A stretch of 64,000 nucleotides of DNA from Roseateles sp. (GTDB lineage Bacteria > Pseudomonadota > Gammaproteobacteria > Burkholderiales > Burkholderiaceae_C): positions 1 through 64,000 of the forward strand of contig NZ_JAFAGT010000082.1 of assembly GCF_019237615.1 (NCBI RefSeq), written 5' to 3'. The notes under the pieces were generated by a model, which did no database searches, had not been told where the DNA came from, and was given only the letters and a program-made list of their open reading frames with translations. Positions 55,383 through 64,000 of the stretch are shown piece after piece; the first letter of the stretch is position 1; every line of letters starts with the position of its first letter. Position numbers and translations under genes: made by a program.

Positions 55383-56921
55383 ATGACCACGATCCGCCAG
55401 GTCGACCTCGTCGACAGCATCGCTGCCGCTCTGCAGTACATCTCGTACTACCACCCGGCCGACTACATCGCCCACCTCGCCCGCGCCTATGAGACCGAGG
55501 CCTCCCCGGCGGCCAAGGACGCGATCGCGCAGATCCTCACCAACAGCCGCATGTGCGCCGAAGGCCGCCGCCCGATCTGCCAGGACACCGGCATCGTCAA
55601 CGTCTTCCTGAAGATCGGCATGGACGTCCGCTGGGAAGGCTTCAGCGGCAGCATCGAGGACGCCATCAACGAAGGCGTGCGCCAGGGCTACCTCAACCCC
55701 GACAACAAGCTGCGCGCCAGCGTGCTGGACGACCCCATCTTCGCCCGCAAGAACACCAAGGACAACACGCCCGCCGTCGTGCAGATGGAGGTGGTGCCCG
55801 GCAACACGGTGGACGTCATCGTCGCGGCCAAGGGCGGCGGCTCGGAGAACAAGAGCAAGGTCTACATGCTCAACCCCAGCGACGACATCGTCGACTGGGT
55901 GCTCAAGACCGTGCCGACCATGGGCGCCGGCTGGTGCCCGCCCGGCATGCTGGGCATAGGCGTGGGCGGCACGGCCGAGAAGGCCGCGCTGCTGGCCAAG
56001 CAGGCGCTGATGGAAGACATCGACATGTACGAGCTGCTGCAGCGCGGCCCGCAGAACAAGCTGGAGGAACTGCGCATCGAGCTGTACGAGAAGGTCAACG
56101 CGCTGGGCATAGGCGCGCAGGGTCTGGGCGGCCTGACCACTGTGCTGGACGTGAAGATCAAGACCTTCCCGACGCACGCCGCCAGCAAGCCCATCGCGAT
56201 GATCCCGAACTGCGCGGCCACGCGCCACGCGCACTTCGTGCTGGACGGCTCGGGCCCCAGCTACATCGAGCCGCCCAGTCTGGACCTGTGGCCCGACGTG
56301 AACTGGGCGCCCGACTACAACAAGAGCCGCCGCGTCGATCTGAACGCGCTGACGCCGGCCGAGGTCGCCAGCTGGAAGCCCGGCGACACGCTGCTGCTGA
56401 ACGGCAAGATGCTGACGGGCCGCGACGCCGCCCACAAGCGCATCCAGGACATGCTGGCGAAGGGCGAGCCGCTGCCGGTGGACTTCACCAACCGCGTCAT
56501 CTACTACGTCGGCCCCGTGGACCCGGTGCGCGACGAGGTCGTCGGCCCGGCCGGCCCCACCACCGCCACGCGCATGGACAAGTTCACCGACATGATGCTG
56601 GCCAAGACCGGCCTCATCGCGATGGTCGGCAAGGCCGAGCGCGGCCCGGTCGCCATCGAGTCGATCAAGAACCACAAGAGCGCCTACCTGATGGCCGTGG
56701 GCGGCGCGGCCTACCTGGTCAGCAAGGCCATCAAGGGCGCCAAGGTGGTCGGCTTCGCGGACCTGGGCATGGAAGCCATCTACGAGTTCGACGTCGTCGA
56801 CATGCCGGTCACGGTAGCCGTGGACGCCAGCGGCACCAGCGCCCACATCACGGGCCCGGCGGACTGGAAGCAGCGCATTGCCTCGGGCAAGCCCGTCGGC
56901 ATCCCGGTCGCTACGGCCTGA
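55383..56921 (+). CDS. Fumarate hydratase, class I (iron-sulfur)
   Basis: 512 residues, fused alpha-beta type as in FumA/FumB. The three cysteines that hold the 4Fe-4S cluster are Cys66 (RRPICQDTG), Cys185 (GAGWCPPG) and Cys277 (MIPNCAATRH). The beta domain has GDTLLLNGKMLTGRDAAHKR and YYVGPVDP. It catalyses fumarate to malate but is oxygen sensitive, complementing FumC. Single-gene transcript is likely; a GNAT gene follows after 39 bp. Confidence 0.95.
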   Translation: MTTIRQVDLVDSIAAALQYISYYHPADYIAHLARAYETEASPAAKDAIAQILTNSRMCAEGRRPICQDTGIVNVFLKIGMDVRWEGFSGSIEDAINEGVRQGYLNPDNKLRASVLDDPIFARKNTKDNTPAVVQMEVVPGNTVDVIVAAKGGGSENKSKVYMLNPSDDIVDWVLKTVPTMGAGWCPPGMLGIGVGGTAEKAALLAKQALMEDIDMYELLQRGPQNKLEELRIELYEKVNALGIGAQGLGGLTTVLDVKIKTFPTHAASKPIAMIPNCAATRHAHFVLDGSGPSYIEPPSLDLWPDVNWAPDYNKSRRVDLNALTPAEVASWKPGDTLLLNGKMLTGRDAAHKRIQDMLAKGEPLPVDFTNRVIYYVGPVDPVRDEVVGPAGPTTATRMDKFTDMMLAKTGLIAMVGKAERGPVAIESIKNHKSAYLMAVGGAAYLVSKAIKGAKVVGFADLGMEAIYEFDVVDMPVTVAVDASGTSAHITGPADWKQRIASGKPVGIPVATA

Positions 56922-56960
56922 GGACACCGCACAATCGGGTGGTCATCACGACCACCCGAC

Positions 56961-57419
56961 ATGATCCAAGTCCGCCCGATCCAGCCCACCGACCGCGCAG
57001 CCTGGCAGCCGCTCTGGGACGGCTACAACGCTTTCTACGGTCGCGAGGGCGAGACTGCGCTCCCTGCCCGGATTACCGAGTCGACCTGGGCGCGCTTCTT
57101 CGACGCCGGCGAACCGGTGCATGCCCTCGTCGCGGTCGATGAGCATGGCACTCTGCTCGGTCTCGTCCACTACCTCTACCACCGCAGCACCACGCGCATC
57201 GAGCCGACCTGCTATCTGCAGGATCTGTTCACCGCCCCGCCGGCACGCGGTCGCGGCGCGGGCCGGGCCTTGATCGAAGCGGTCTACGCAGCAGCGCGCG
57301 AGGCGGGCGTGAAACGCGTCTACTGGCAGACCCAGACCACCAACGCCGCGGGCCGCGCGCTGTACGACCAGGTCGCGCAGCACCTGGGCTTCATCGTCTA
57401 CGCACACGACGTCGCCTGA
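56961..57419 (+). CDS. GNAT family N-acetyltransferase
   Basis: 152 residues. The acetyl-CoA binding motif is LFTAPPARGRGAGRALIEAVY, followed by VKRVYWQTQTTNAAGRALYDQVA and the terminal strand GFIVYAH. The N-terminal strand IQVRPIQPTDRAAW is typical of the family. The substrate is not indicated. Confidence 0.93.
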   Translation: MIQVRPIQPTDRAAWQPLWDGYNAFYGREGETALPARITESTWARFFDAGEPVHALVAVDEHGTLLGLVHYLYHRSTTRIEPTCYLQDLFTAPPARGRGAGRALIEAVYAAAREAGVKRVYWQTQTTNAAGRALYDQVAQHLGFIVYAHDVA

Positions 57420-57470
57420 CGCCGCGGCCGTCGGCACCGCAGCGGTAAGCTGGCGGCCCCTGGAGGATCC

Positions 57471-58325
57471 GTGCGCCCGCTCCCAGCCCTCGCCTTGCTG
57501 CTCTCGCTGTCTGCCCTGCCAGCCCTGACACAGGCCCAGACACCATCCGCCGCCTGCTCGCTCGCCCCGGTCGGCGGCGAGATGCGCGAGCTGACCTCGG
57601 GCGGCCTGGCGCGCAGCTACCGCCTGTTCGTGCCCCCCACCACCGAGGCGACACCGCTGCCGCTTGTGCTGGACATGCACGGCACGGGCGGCAACGCCAC
57701 GGGACGCGCCGCGAAGAGCGGCTTCGAGGCACTGGCGGTGCGCGAGGGCTTCGCCGTCGCCACGCTGCAGGGCGAGGACTCGCGCTGGAACGTGCCGGTG
57801 GTGAGCGGCCGCCCGGACGATGTACGGTACGTGGCCGACGCCATCGCCCACGTCGCCGCGCGCGTCTGCATAGACCCGGCCCGGGTGTACGCCACGGGCT
57901 TTTCCGGCGGCGGGCGCATGGCCTCGCTGCTGGGCTGCCGGCTGAACGACCGCATCGCGGCGATCGCGCCGGTCGGCGGGCTGCGCTGGAGCGGCCCCTG
58001 CCCGGGCCGCGCCCTGCCCGTGCTCGCCATCCACGGCCTGGCCGACCCCACCAACCCCTACGAGGGCCATGCCGACCGCGGCGGCGAATGGGTGGAGAGC
58101 GTGCCGGAGGCCCTGGCCGGCTGGGCCTCGCACAACCGCTGCCAGCCCAAGCTGGTGCAGCAGGAACGTCCCGGTCCGCTGCAGACCCTGGGCTATGCAG
58201 GCTGCAGCGGCGGCGCCGACGTGCGGCTGCTGCGCATCGACAGCATGGGCCACCTCTGGCCGCACGCCGAGGTCGACGCGCCGAACACGATCTGGCAGTT
58301 CTTCAAGGCTCATCCACGCCCGTAG
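57471..58325 (+). CDS. Exported esterase (PHB depolymerase/feruloyl-esterase-like family)
   Basis: 284 residues starting at GTG with GGAGG four bases upstream. The signal peptide ends at TQAQ. The alpha/beta hydrolase core has LVLDMHGTGGNATG, the nucleophile elbow GFSGGGRMAS, Asp in HGLADPTNPYEG and His in MGHLWPH. This matches the Esterase_phd family, which includes PHB depolymerases, LpqC-type and feruloyl esterases. The actual ester is unknown. Confidence 0.88.
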   Translation: MRPLPALALLLSLSALPALTQAQTPSAACSLAPVGGEMRELTSGGLARSYRLFVPPTTEATPLPLVLDMHGTGGNATGRAAKSGFEALAVREGFAVATLQGEDSRWNVPVVSGRPDDVRYVADAIAHVAARVCIDPARVYATGFSGGGRMASLLGCRLNDRIAAIAPVGGLRWSGPCPGRALPVLAIHGLADPTNPYEGHADRGGEWVESVPEALAGWASHNRCQPKLVQQERPGPLQTLGYAGCSGGADVRLLRIDSMGHLWPHAEVDAPNTIWQFFKAHPRP

Positions 58326-58348
58326 GCCCATCACCCGAGGACACCCCC

Positions 58349-59362
58349 ATGACCCACATCCGCGCCTACGCCGCCCACTCCGCCGGCGGCCCGCTCGAAC
58401 GCTTCGACTTCGACCCCGGCCCGCTGGGCGAGGAGGACGTCGAGATCAGCGTCGAGCATTGCGGCATCTGCCACTCCGACCTCGCCATGATCGACAGCGA
58501 GTGGTTCCCGGCGAGCTACCCCGTCGTGCCGGGCCATGAGGTGGTCGGCCGCATCACCGCGCTGGGGCCGCGCGCGAAGGGCCGTCAGCTCGGCCAGCGC
58601 GTCGGCGTGGGCTGGCACGCCGGCAGCTGCACGCATTGCAACTTCTGCCTGGGCGGCGAGCAGCACCTGTGCGGCAAGCGCCAGCCGACGCTGATCGGCC
58701 GCCACGGCGGCTTCGCCGACCGGCTGCGCGCGCACTGGAGCTGGGCCATCCCGCTGCCCGACGCATTGGACCCGGCCGCCGCCGGCCCGCTGATGTGCGG
58801 CGGCGGCACGGTCTTCCTGCCCTTCATGCTGCATGCCGTCAAGCCGACCGACCGCGTGGGCGTCGTCGGCATCGGCGGCCTGGGCCACCTGGCCGTCAAG
58901 TTCGCGCGCGCCTGGGGTTGCGAGGTGACGGCCTTCACATCGTCGCCGTCCAAGCGCGACGAAGCGCTGGCCCTGGGCGCGCACAAGACCGTCTCCAGCG
59001 TCGACAAGGCCGAGCTGAAGGCCGCGGCCGGCAGCCTGGACTTCCTGCTCATCACGGTGGGTGCCGCGCTGAACTGGGATGCGCTGCTGGCCACGCTGGC
59101 GCCCAAGGGACGCATGCACCTGGTGGGCGTCGTCACCGACGCGCTGAGCCTGAAGAGCGGCGGCCTGCTCTCGTGGCAGAAGAGCCTGTCGGCCTCGCCC
59201 ACGCCGCCCCCCTCGGTGCTGGCGACGATGCTGGACTTCTCGGCCCGCCACCAGATCCTGCCGCAGGTGGAGCGCTTCCCCATGAGCCGCGTCAACGACG
59301 CACTGGAGCGCCTGCGCAGCGGCAAGGCGCGCTACCGCGTGGTGCTGGACGCGGACTTCTGA
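58349..59362 (+). CDS. Zinc-dependent alcohol dehydrogenase (cinnamyl-alcohol/YahK-like)
   Basis: 337 residues. The catalytic zinc site is in CGICHSDLAMI and PGHEVVG; the structural zinc uses four cysteines in SCTHCNFCLGGEQHLC. The cofactor loop is GIGGLGHLAVKFA. The pattern matches NADP-dependent aldehyde reductases such as YahK and the CAD family. GAGGA lies nine bases before the ATG. It is 23 bp downstream of the esterase gene, so co-transcription is likely. Convergent with an MCP without any gap. Confidence 0.94.
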   Translation: MTHIRAYAAHSAGGPLERFDFDPGPLGEEDVEISVEHCGICHSDLAMIDSEWFPASYPVVPGHEVVGRITALGPRAKGRQLGQRVGVGWHAGSCTHCNFCLGGEQHLCGKRQPTLIGRHGGFADRLRAHWSWAIPLPDALDPAAAGPLMCGGGTVFLPFMLHAVKPTDRVGVVGIGGLGHLAVKFARAWGCEVTAFTSSPSKRDEALALGAHKTVSSVDKAELKAAAGSLDFLLITVGAALNWDALLATLAPKGRMHLVGVVTDALSLKSGGLLSWQKSLSASPTPPPSVLATMLDFSARHQILPQVERFPMSRVNDALERLRSGKARYRVVLDADF

Positions 59363-60886
59363 TCAGCGCACGCGGAACACGCCCACCAGCCCCTCCAGCC
59401 GCGAGGCCTGCTCGTTGAGGCTCATGGCCGCGGCCGTGCTTTCCTCGACGAGGGCGGCGTTCTGCTGCGTCACCTCGTCCAGCCGGCCCATGGCCTCGCT
59501 GACCTGACCCAGGCCGCCGCTCTGCTCGCGGGTGGCCGTGGAGATCTCGCCGATCAGGCTGCTGACACGCTGCACCTGGCGCACCAGGTCGGCCATGGTC
59601 TGGCCGGCCTGCTCGACCTGCTGGCTGCCACCCGAGATCTTCTCGATGTTCTCGGCGATCAGCTGCTTGATCTCGCGCGCCGCTTCGGCGCTGCGTTGGG
59701 CCAGCGAACGCACTTCGCTGGCGACGACGGCGAAGCCCCGTCCCTGCTCGCCCGCGCGGGCCGCCTCGACGGCCGCGTTCAGCGCCAGGATGTTGGTCTG
59801 GAAGGCGATGCCGTCGATGACGGACGTGATGTCGGCGATCTTGCGGCCCTGGCCGCTGATGGCGTCCATGGTCTGGACGACCTGGCCCACCACCGCGCCG
59901 CCGTCCGCGGCGAGATCACTGGCCTCCCGGGCCAGCTTGCTGGCCTCGGCGGCCGAGTCGGCATTCAGGCGCACGGTCGAGGCCAGTTGCTCCATCGACG
60001 CGGCAGTCTCCTGCAGGCTGCCGGCCTGCTGCTCGGTGCGGTTGGACAGGTCCTGGTTGCCGGCCGCGATCTCGCCGGTCGCGCCCGTGATGGCCTGGGC
60101 GCTCTGGCTCACGTCCGCCACCAGCGCGCGCAGCGCCTGCTGCGTGCGGGCCAGCGCCGACATCATGCTGTGCTGGTCGCCCGGCGCCACCGGCGCCTCG
60201 GTCAGCAGGTCGCCCTCGGCCACGCGCTCCAGCATCTGGCGCGCAACGGCCGGGTCGCCGCCAAGCTCGCGGCGCAGTACTGCGCGCAGCTGCTGCAGCA
60301 GGACGGCGCAGACGGCCAGGCAGGCCACGACGATGATGAGCACCCACCAGCGCGCCTTCGCCATCGCGGCACCGGCCTCGGCGCGCGCCCTCTCCTTTTC
60401 GGCGATGCTGGTCTTCTTCAGCTCCAGCAGCACGCCACGCAGCTCGCGCCAGGCCGGCGTCTCCTGCTTGTTCAGCATCTCGATCGCGGCGGCACCATCC
60501 TGCGCCGCCAGCTTCGCGACGTCCGACTGCACCTGGGCCAGCCTGGCGCGCATGCCGGCCATCGCCTCGAGCTGCTGCTTCTCGGCCGGATTGGCGGCCG
60601 ACGCGGCGGCCAGTGCGGCCTTGTCGTAGTCCCGGCCGGCGTTCTCCAGGTTCTCGTAGGCCTTCTTGTTGCTGGGGTCCAGCGCGACGTTGCGCAGTGC
60701 CTGCCCCATCTGCAGTCCTTGGGCGTACATCTCCACCACCTGGCCGGCCAGCGCATCCTGCCGGCTGAAGTAGTCGTTCAGCCGCGCCTCCATGCTCGAC
60801 GTGCCCAGCAGCACGAACACCCCCAGCAAGGCCACCAGCCCCGCCGGCACCAGTTGCGCCAGCATCACCCGCCGCATGAAGCCCAT
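59363..60886 (-). CDS. Methyl-accepting chemotaxis protein 2
   Basis: 507 residues. TM1 lies near 7-28 ([20 protein letters not shown]), a helical-bundle sensor spans about 30-175, TM2 ([18 protein letters not shown]) is near 182-200, then HAMP and the signalling domain. The hairpin tip is intact ([23 protein letters not shown] in the family form). The C-terminus VGVFRVR has no CheR-binding pentapeptide. GGGGGG upstream supports the ATG at 60886. The stop codon is immediately next to that of the convergent dehydrogenase. Confidence 0.94.
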   Translation of the reverse strand: MGFMRRVMLAQLVPAGLVALLGVFVLLGTSSMEARLNDYFSRQDALAGQVVEMYAQGLQMGQALRNVALDPSNKKAYENLENAGRDYDKAALAAASAANPAEKQQLEAMAGMRARLAQVQSDVAKLAAQDGAAAIEMLNKQETPAWRELRGVLLELKKTSIAEKERARAEAGAAMAKARWWVLIIVVACLAVCAVLLQQLRAVLRRELGGDPAVARQMLERVAEGDLLTEAPVAPGDQHSMMSALARTQQALRALVADVSQSAQAITGATGEIAAGNQDLSNRTEQQAGSLQETAASMEQLASTVRLNADSAAEASKLAREASDLAADGGAVVGQVVQTMDAISGQGRKIADITSVIDGIAFQTNILALNAAVEAARAGEQGRGFAVVASEVRSLAQRSAEAAREIKQLIAENIEKISGGSQQVEQAGQTMADLVRQVQRVSSLIGEISTATREQSGGLGQVSEAMGRLDEVTQQNAALVEESTAAAMSLNEQASRLEGLVGVFRVR

Positions 60887-60992
60887 GGATCCCCCCTTTT
60901 GATTGGTCAAACCTAACCATCCTAGGACGGGGTCGGCTCTACCCTCGGGAGCGAAAACTGGCGGCGCGGGAATATTTTGCACGCCGGCCAAA

Positions 60993-62285
60993 TCAACGCG
61001 GCTGCAGCACCTCGACGGGTGGGCGGGCCACCTGGTGCATGACCCGCTGCGGGTAGGGAATGTCCACGCCGAGACCCTTGAGCGTGCGCAGGACCGCCAG
61101 GTTCGCCGCCGAGCGCACGCCGCCGGCGCCGTTCTCGGGGTCCGTGATCCAGAAATAGACCGTCAGCTCCAGGCCGTCGGCCTGGAACTGGCTAAGCTGC
61201 ACCGAAGGGCCGGGCTCTCGCAGCACGCGCGGCACCTCGGCGACGGCCGCCGCCAGCGCCTGCATGACGGCCTCGACCTCGCAGTCGTAGCTGACCTGCA
61301 CCACGGTCGACAGCAGCACGCGCGGGTCGGCCAGCGACGAGTTCTCCACGCGCTGCGTGATCAGCATCTCGTTGGGCACGATGGCTTCCTTGCCGCCCAG
61401 GGAGCGGATCACCGTGTAGCGCGTCTTGATGTCGGTGACGCGGCCCTCGAAGCCGTCCACCTTGACCATGTCGCCGATGCGCAGGGAGCGCTCGGCCAGG
61501 ATGACGAAGCCGCTGACGTAGTTGGCCGCCAGCTTCTGCAGGCCGAAACCCAGGCCCACGCCCAGGGCGCCGCCCAGCACGCCCAGCGCCGTCAGGTCGA
61601 TGCCGGCGGCCGACAGCGCGAACAGCAGGCCGATGAAGAGCAGCAGCGCACGCACCGCATTGGCGGCGATCTTGCGCATCGACATGTCCAGCGATTCGCG
61701 CCGCAGCAGCCGGGCCTCGATGGTGGACGACAGCCACAGCGCCAGCACCAGCACGACGGCGGCCGTGAGCCCGCCCTCGACGAGATTGCGCAGCGTCAGC
61801 TTGACGTTGCCGACCTTCCAGCCGATGTCGTCCATGCCATCCAGCACCAGCGGCAGCAGCCCGGTCGCCCACAGCACGGCGCCTATCCAGATGAGCCACG
61901 AGCCCACGCGCTCCACGCTCTTGATGAGGGCCGAGTCCGGCCACGCCGCGGCCAGCACCCGGGCCACGAAGCGGATGACGGCCAGCGACACCAGCAGCGG
62001 CAGCACCAGCTTGAACAGCGCCGGTGCGATGCCCAGCACCGGCAGCAGCCGGCGGGCCAGCAGCGCCAGGCCCAGGGCCAGCAGCGGGAACAGCGCGCCG
62101 TCGATGACGCGCCGGCCGAACAGTACGCCGAAGCGGCGCCGCTGGGTGGCGCGCGACAACGCCCACGTCACGCCGCCGGCCAGCAGCAGGCAGCCCAGCA
62201 GCACGGCCCATTCGCCCAGCGCGGAGACGCTGAAGATGCGGTTCAGGAGCGCCTGGAGTTCTTTCAGATCAAAGGGTTCTTGCAT
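60993..62285 (-). CDS. Mechanosensitive ion channel family protein (MscS-like)
   Basis: 430 residues with about six transmembrane helices. The pore helix is Gly/Ala-rich ([30 protein letters not shown] in two parts), followed by the MscS beta domain ([41 protein letters not shown]). The size places it with the larger YbdG/YjeP-type members. It is 6 bp from the upstream HDAC-like gene and probably co-transcribed. Confidence 0.95.
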   Translation of the reverse strand: MQEPFDLKELQALLNRIFSVSALGEWAVLLGCLLLAGGVTWALSRATQRRRFGVLFGRRVIDGALFPLLALGLALLARRLLPVLGIAPALFKLVLPLLVSLAVIRFVARVLAAAWPDSALIKSVERVGSWLIWIGAVLWATGLLPLVLDGMDDIGWKVGNVKLTLRNLVEGGLTAAVVLVLALWLSSTIEARLLRRESLDMSMRKIAANAVRALLLFIGLLFALSAAGIDLTALGVLGGALGVGLGFGLQKLAANYVSGFVILAERSLRIGDMVKVDGFEGRVTDIKTRYTVIRSLGGKEAIVPNEMLITQRVENSSLADPRVLLSTVVQVSYDCEVEAVMQALAAAVAEVPRVLREPGPSVQLSQFQADGLELTVYFWITDPENGAGGVRSAANLAVLRTLKGLGVDIPYPQRVMHQVARPPVEVLQPR

Positions 62286-62291
62286 GATTCT

Positions 62292-63227
62292 TCAAAGGTC
62301 TGCCAGGGCGCGCAGGTGCACGCCCACGCTGCGTGACAGCGCGTGCAGGTCGTAGCCGCCCTCCAGCACGGAGACGATGCGGCCCTGGGCATGGCGGTCG
62401 GCGATGGCCTTCACCCTCAGCGTGATCCATTCGTAGTCCGCCTCGACCAGGCCCAGCTGGCCCAGCTCGTCGTCGCGATGGGCGTCGAAGCCGGCGGAGA
62501 TGAAGATCATCTGCGGCTTGAAGCGCTCCAGCGCCGGCAGCCACATCGCCTCGATGATCTCGCGTACCTCGGCGCCGCGCGTGTAGGCCGGCAGCGGCAC
62601 GTTGACCATGTTGCTGCCCTTGGGCACGGCGCCGCTGTAGGGGTAGAGCGGGTGCTGGAACAGGCTGACCATCAGCACGCGGTCGTCGCCCGCGATGATG
62701 TCCTCGGTGCCGTTGCCGTGGTGGACGTCGAAGTCCACGATGGCCACGCGCTTGAGGCCACGCCGGTCCAACGCATGGCGCGCCGCGATCGCCACGTTGT
62801 TGAAGAAGCAAAAGCCCATCGCCTGGTCGCGCGTTGCATGGTGGCCGGGCGGGCGCACGGCGCAGAAGGCGTTGTCGGCACCGCCGTCGATGACGAGGTC
62901 GGTCGCCCGCACCGCGGCGCCCGCCGCATGCAGCGCGGCGGACCAGGTGTGGGCATTGGCCGAGGTGTCGGGGTCCAGGGCGCAGCGCCCGCCCGTCTCG
63001 GCACAGCCGCGCAGCAGCGCGCCGATCTCGGCGACATAGCCGTGCGTGTGGGCCAGCTCCACGTCCTGCAGGTCCACGGGCCCGGCGTCGACATAGGTCA
63101 GCGCCTGGCTCAGGCCCGAGCCGATCAGCCAGTCGTCGATGGCGGCCAGCCGCTCGGGGCATTCGGGATGGCCCTCGCCCATCTCGTGGCGGCGGCATTC
63201 GGGAGGGTTGAAATAGGCGGTGGGCAT
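62292..63227 (-). CDS. Histone deacetylase-like (class II) amidohydrolase
   Basis: 311 residues. The zinc-deacetylase core is complete: RPPGHHATRDQAMGFCFFNNVA, IVDFDVHHGNGTEDI, SAGFDAHRDDELG and LEGGYD. The family includes acetylpolyamine amidohydrolases and acetoin-utilisation proteins that remove acetyl groups from small amines or lysines. The ATG at 63227 (MPTAYFNPPECRRHEMGEGHPE in two parts) is the usual family start; an ATG at 63251 is possible but overlaps the divergent gene's start. Confidence 0.94.
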   Translation of the reverse strand: MPTAYFNPPECRRHEMGEGHPECPERLAAIDDWLIGSGLSQALTYVDAGPVDLQDVELAHTHGYVAEIGALLRGCAETGGRCALDPDTSANAHTWSAALHAAGAAVRATDLVIDGGADNAFCAVRPPGHHATRDQAMGFCFFNNVAIAARHALDRRGLKRVAIVDFDVHHGNGTEDIIAGDDRVLMVSLFQHPLYPYSGAVPKGSNMVNVPLPAYTRGAEVREIIEAMWLPALERFKPQMIFISAGFDAHRDDELGQLGLVEADYEWITLRVKAIADRHAQGRIVSVLEGGYDLHALSRSVGVHLRALADL

Positions 63228-63249
63228 GTCTCTTGATATGGTCAGCCCC

Positions 63250-64000
<751 letters not shown>

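Overview
The window is high-G+C, densely coded bacterial chromosome. It has ATGA start/stop overlaps throughout, strong GGAG-type ribosome binding sites and very G/C-rich third codon positions. The betaproteobacterial small Trp-rich protein, a PEP-CTERM protein, paired class I and class II fumarases, several TonB/RND/MCP systems and a polyuronate locus together suggest a free-living member of the Burkholderiales, perhaps near Roseateles/Mitsuaria/Pelomonas. That placement is inference. No rRNA, CRISPR array, insertion sequence, prophage or origin was seen. Two tRNA-Val(CAC) genes are present.

Layout. 1-2604: end of an HAE1-type RND pump operon (pump, outer-membrane lipoprotein, TetR). 3123-5602: a small low-G+C exported protein, then thyA-folA-DUF4337. 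5766-14863: a cluster of exported proteins and signalling genes, with two Spy/CpxP-like paralogues, an OmpR-type regulator divergent from a hybrid histidine kinase, a lone receiver, and unusual repeat-bearing exported proteins. 15639-23770: a heavy-metal RND efflux operon (CzcC-, CzcA- and CzcB-like) preceded by a 46-codon leader ORF and a hairpin, and divergent from its two-component regulators. 23784-27979: LysR, a patatin-like lipase, and a DoxX/pirin/FMN-reductase operon. 28058-41192: a polyuronate utilisation locus. 41237-44802: an HtrA-like protease, an MCP and a small hypothetical gene. 44803-45645: a gene-poor patch and the two tRNAs. 45677-54410: housekeeping genes (dnaQ, lgt, TPR protein, cytochrome c, acs, UPF0114, fumC). 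54632-55301: a sigma-54 promoter and a frameshifted PEP-CTERM gene. 55383-64000: class I fumarase, GNAT, esterase, alcohol dehydrogenase, a second MCP, an MscS-type channel, an HDAC-like amidohydrolase and the start of a MoxR ATPase.

The most interesting region is 28058-41192. A TonB receptor, an exported alginate-lyase-superfamily enzyme, a complete CUT1 ABC sugar importer and KduD outline uptake and breakdown of an acidic polysaccharide. Three regulators (two LacI, one IclR) belong to it. A 600-residue protein of a family I do not recognise opens the TonB/kduD operon. Two nearly identical LacI-type operators (14 of 15 bases) flank the divergent promoter of the second LacI gene and the ABC operon, so the control circuit can be read from the sequence.
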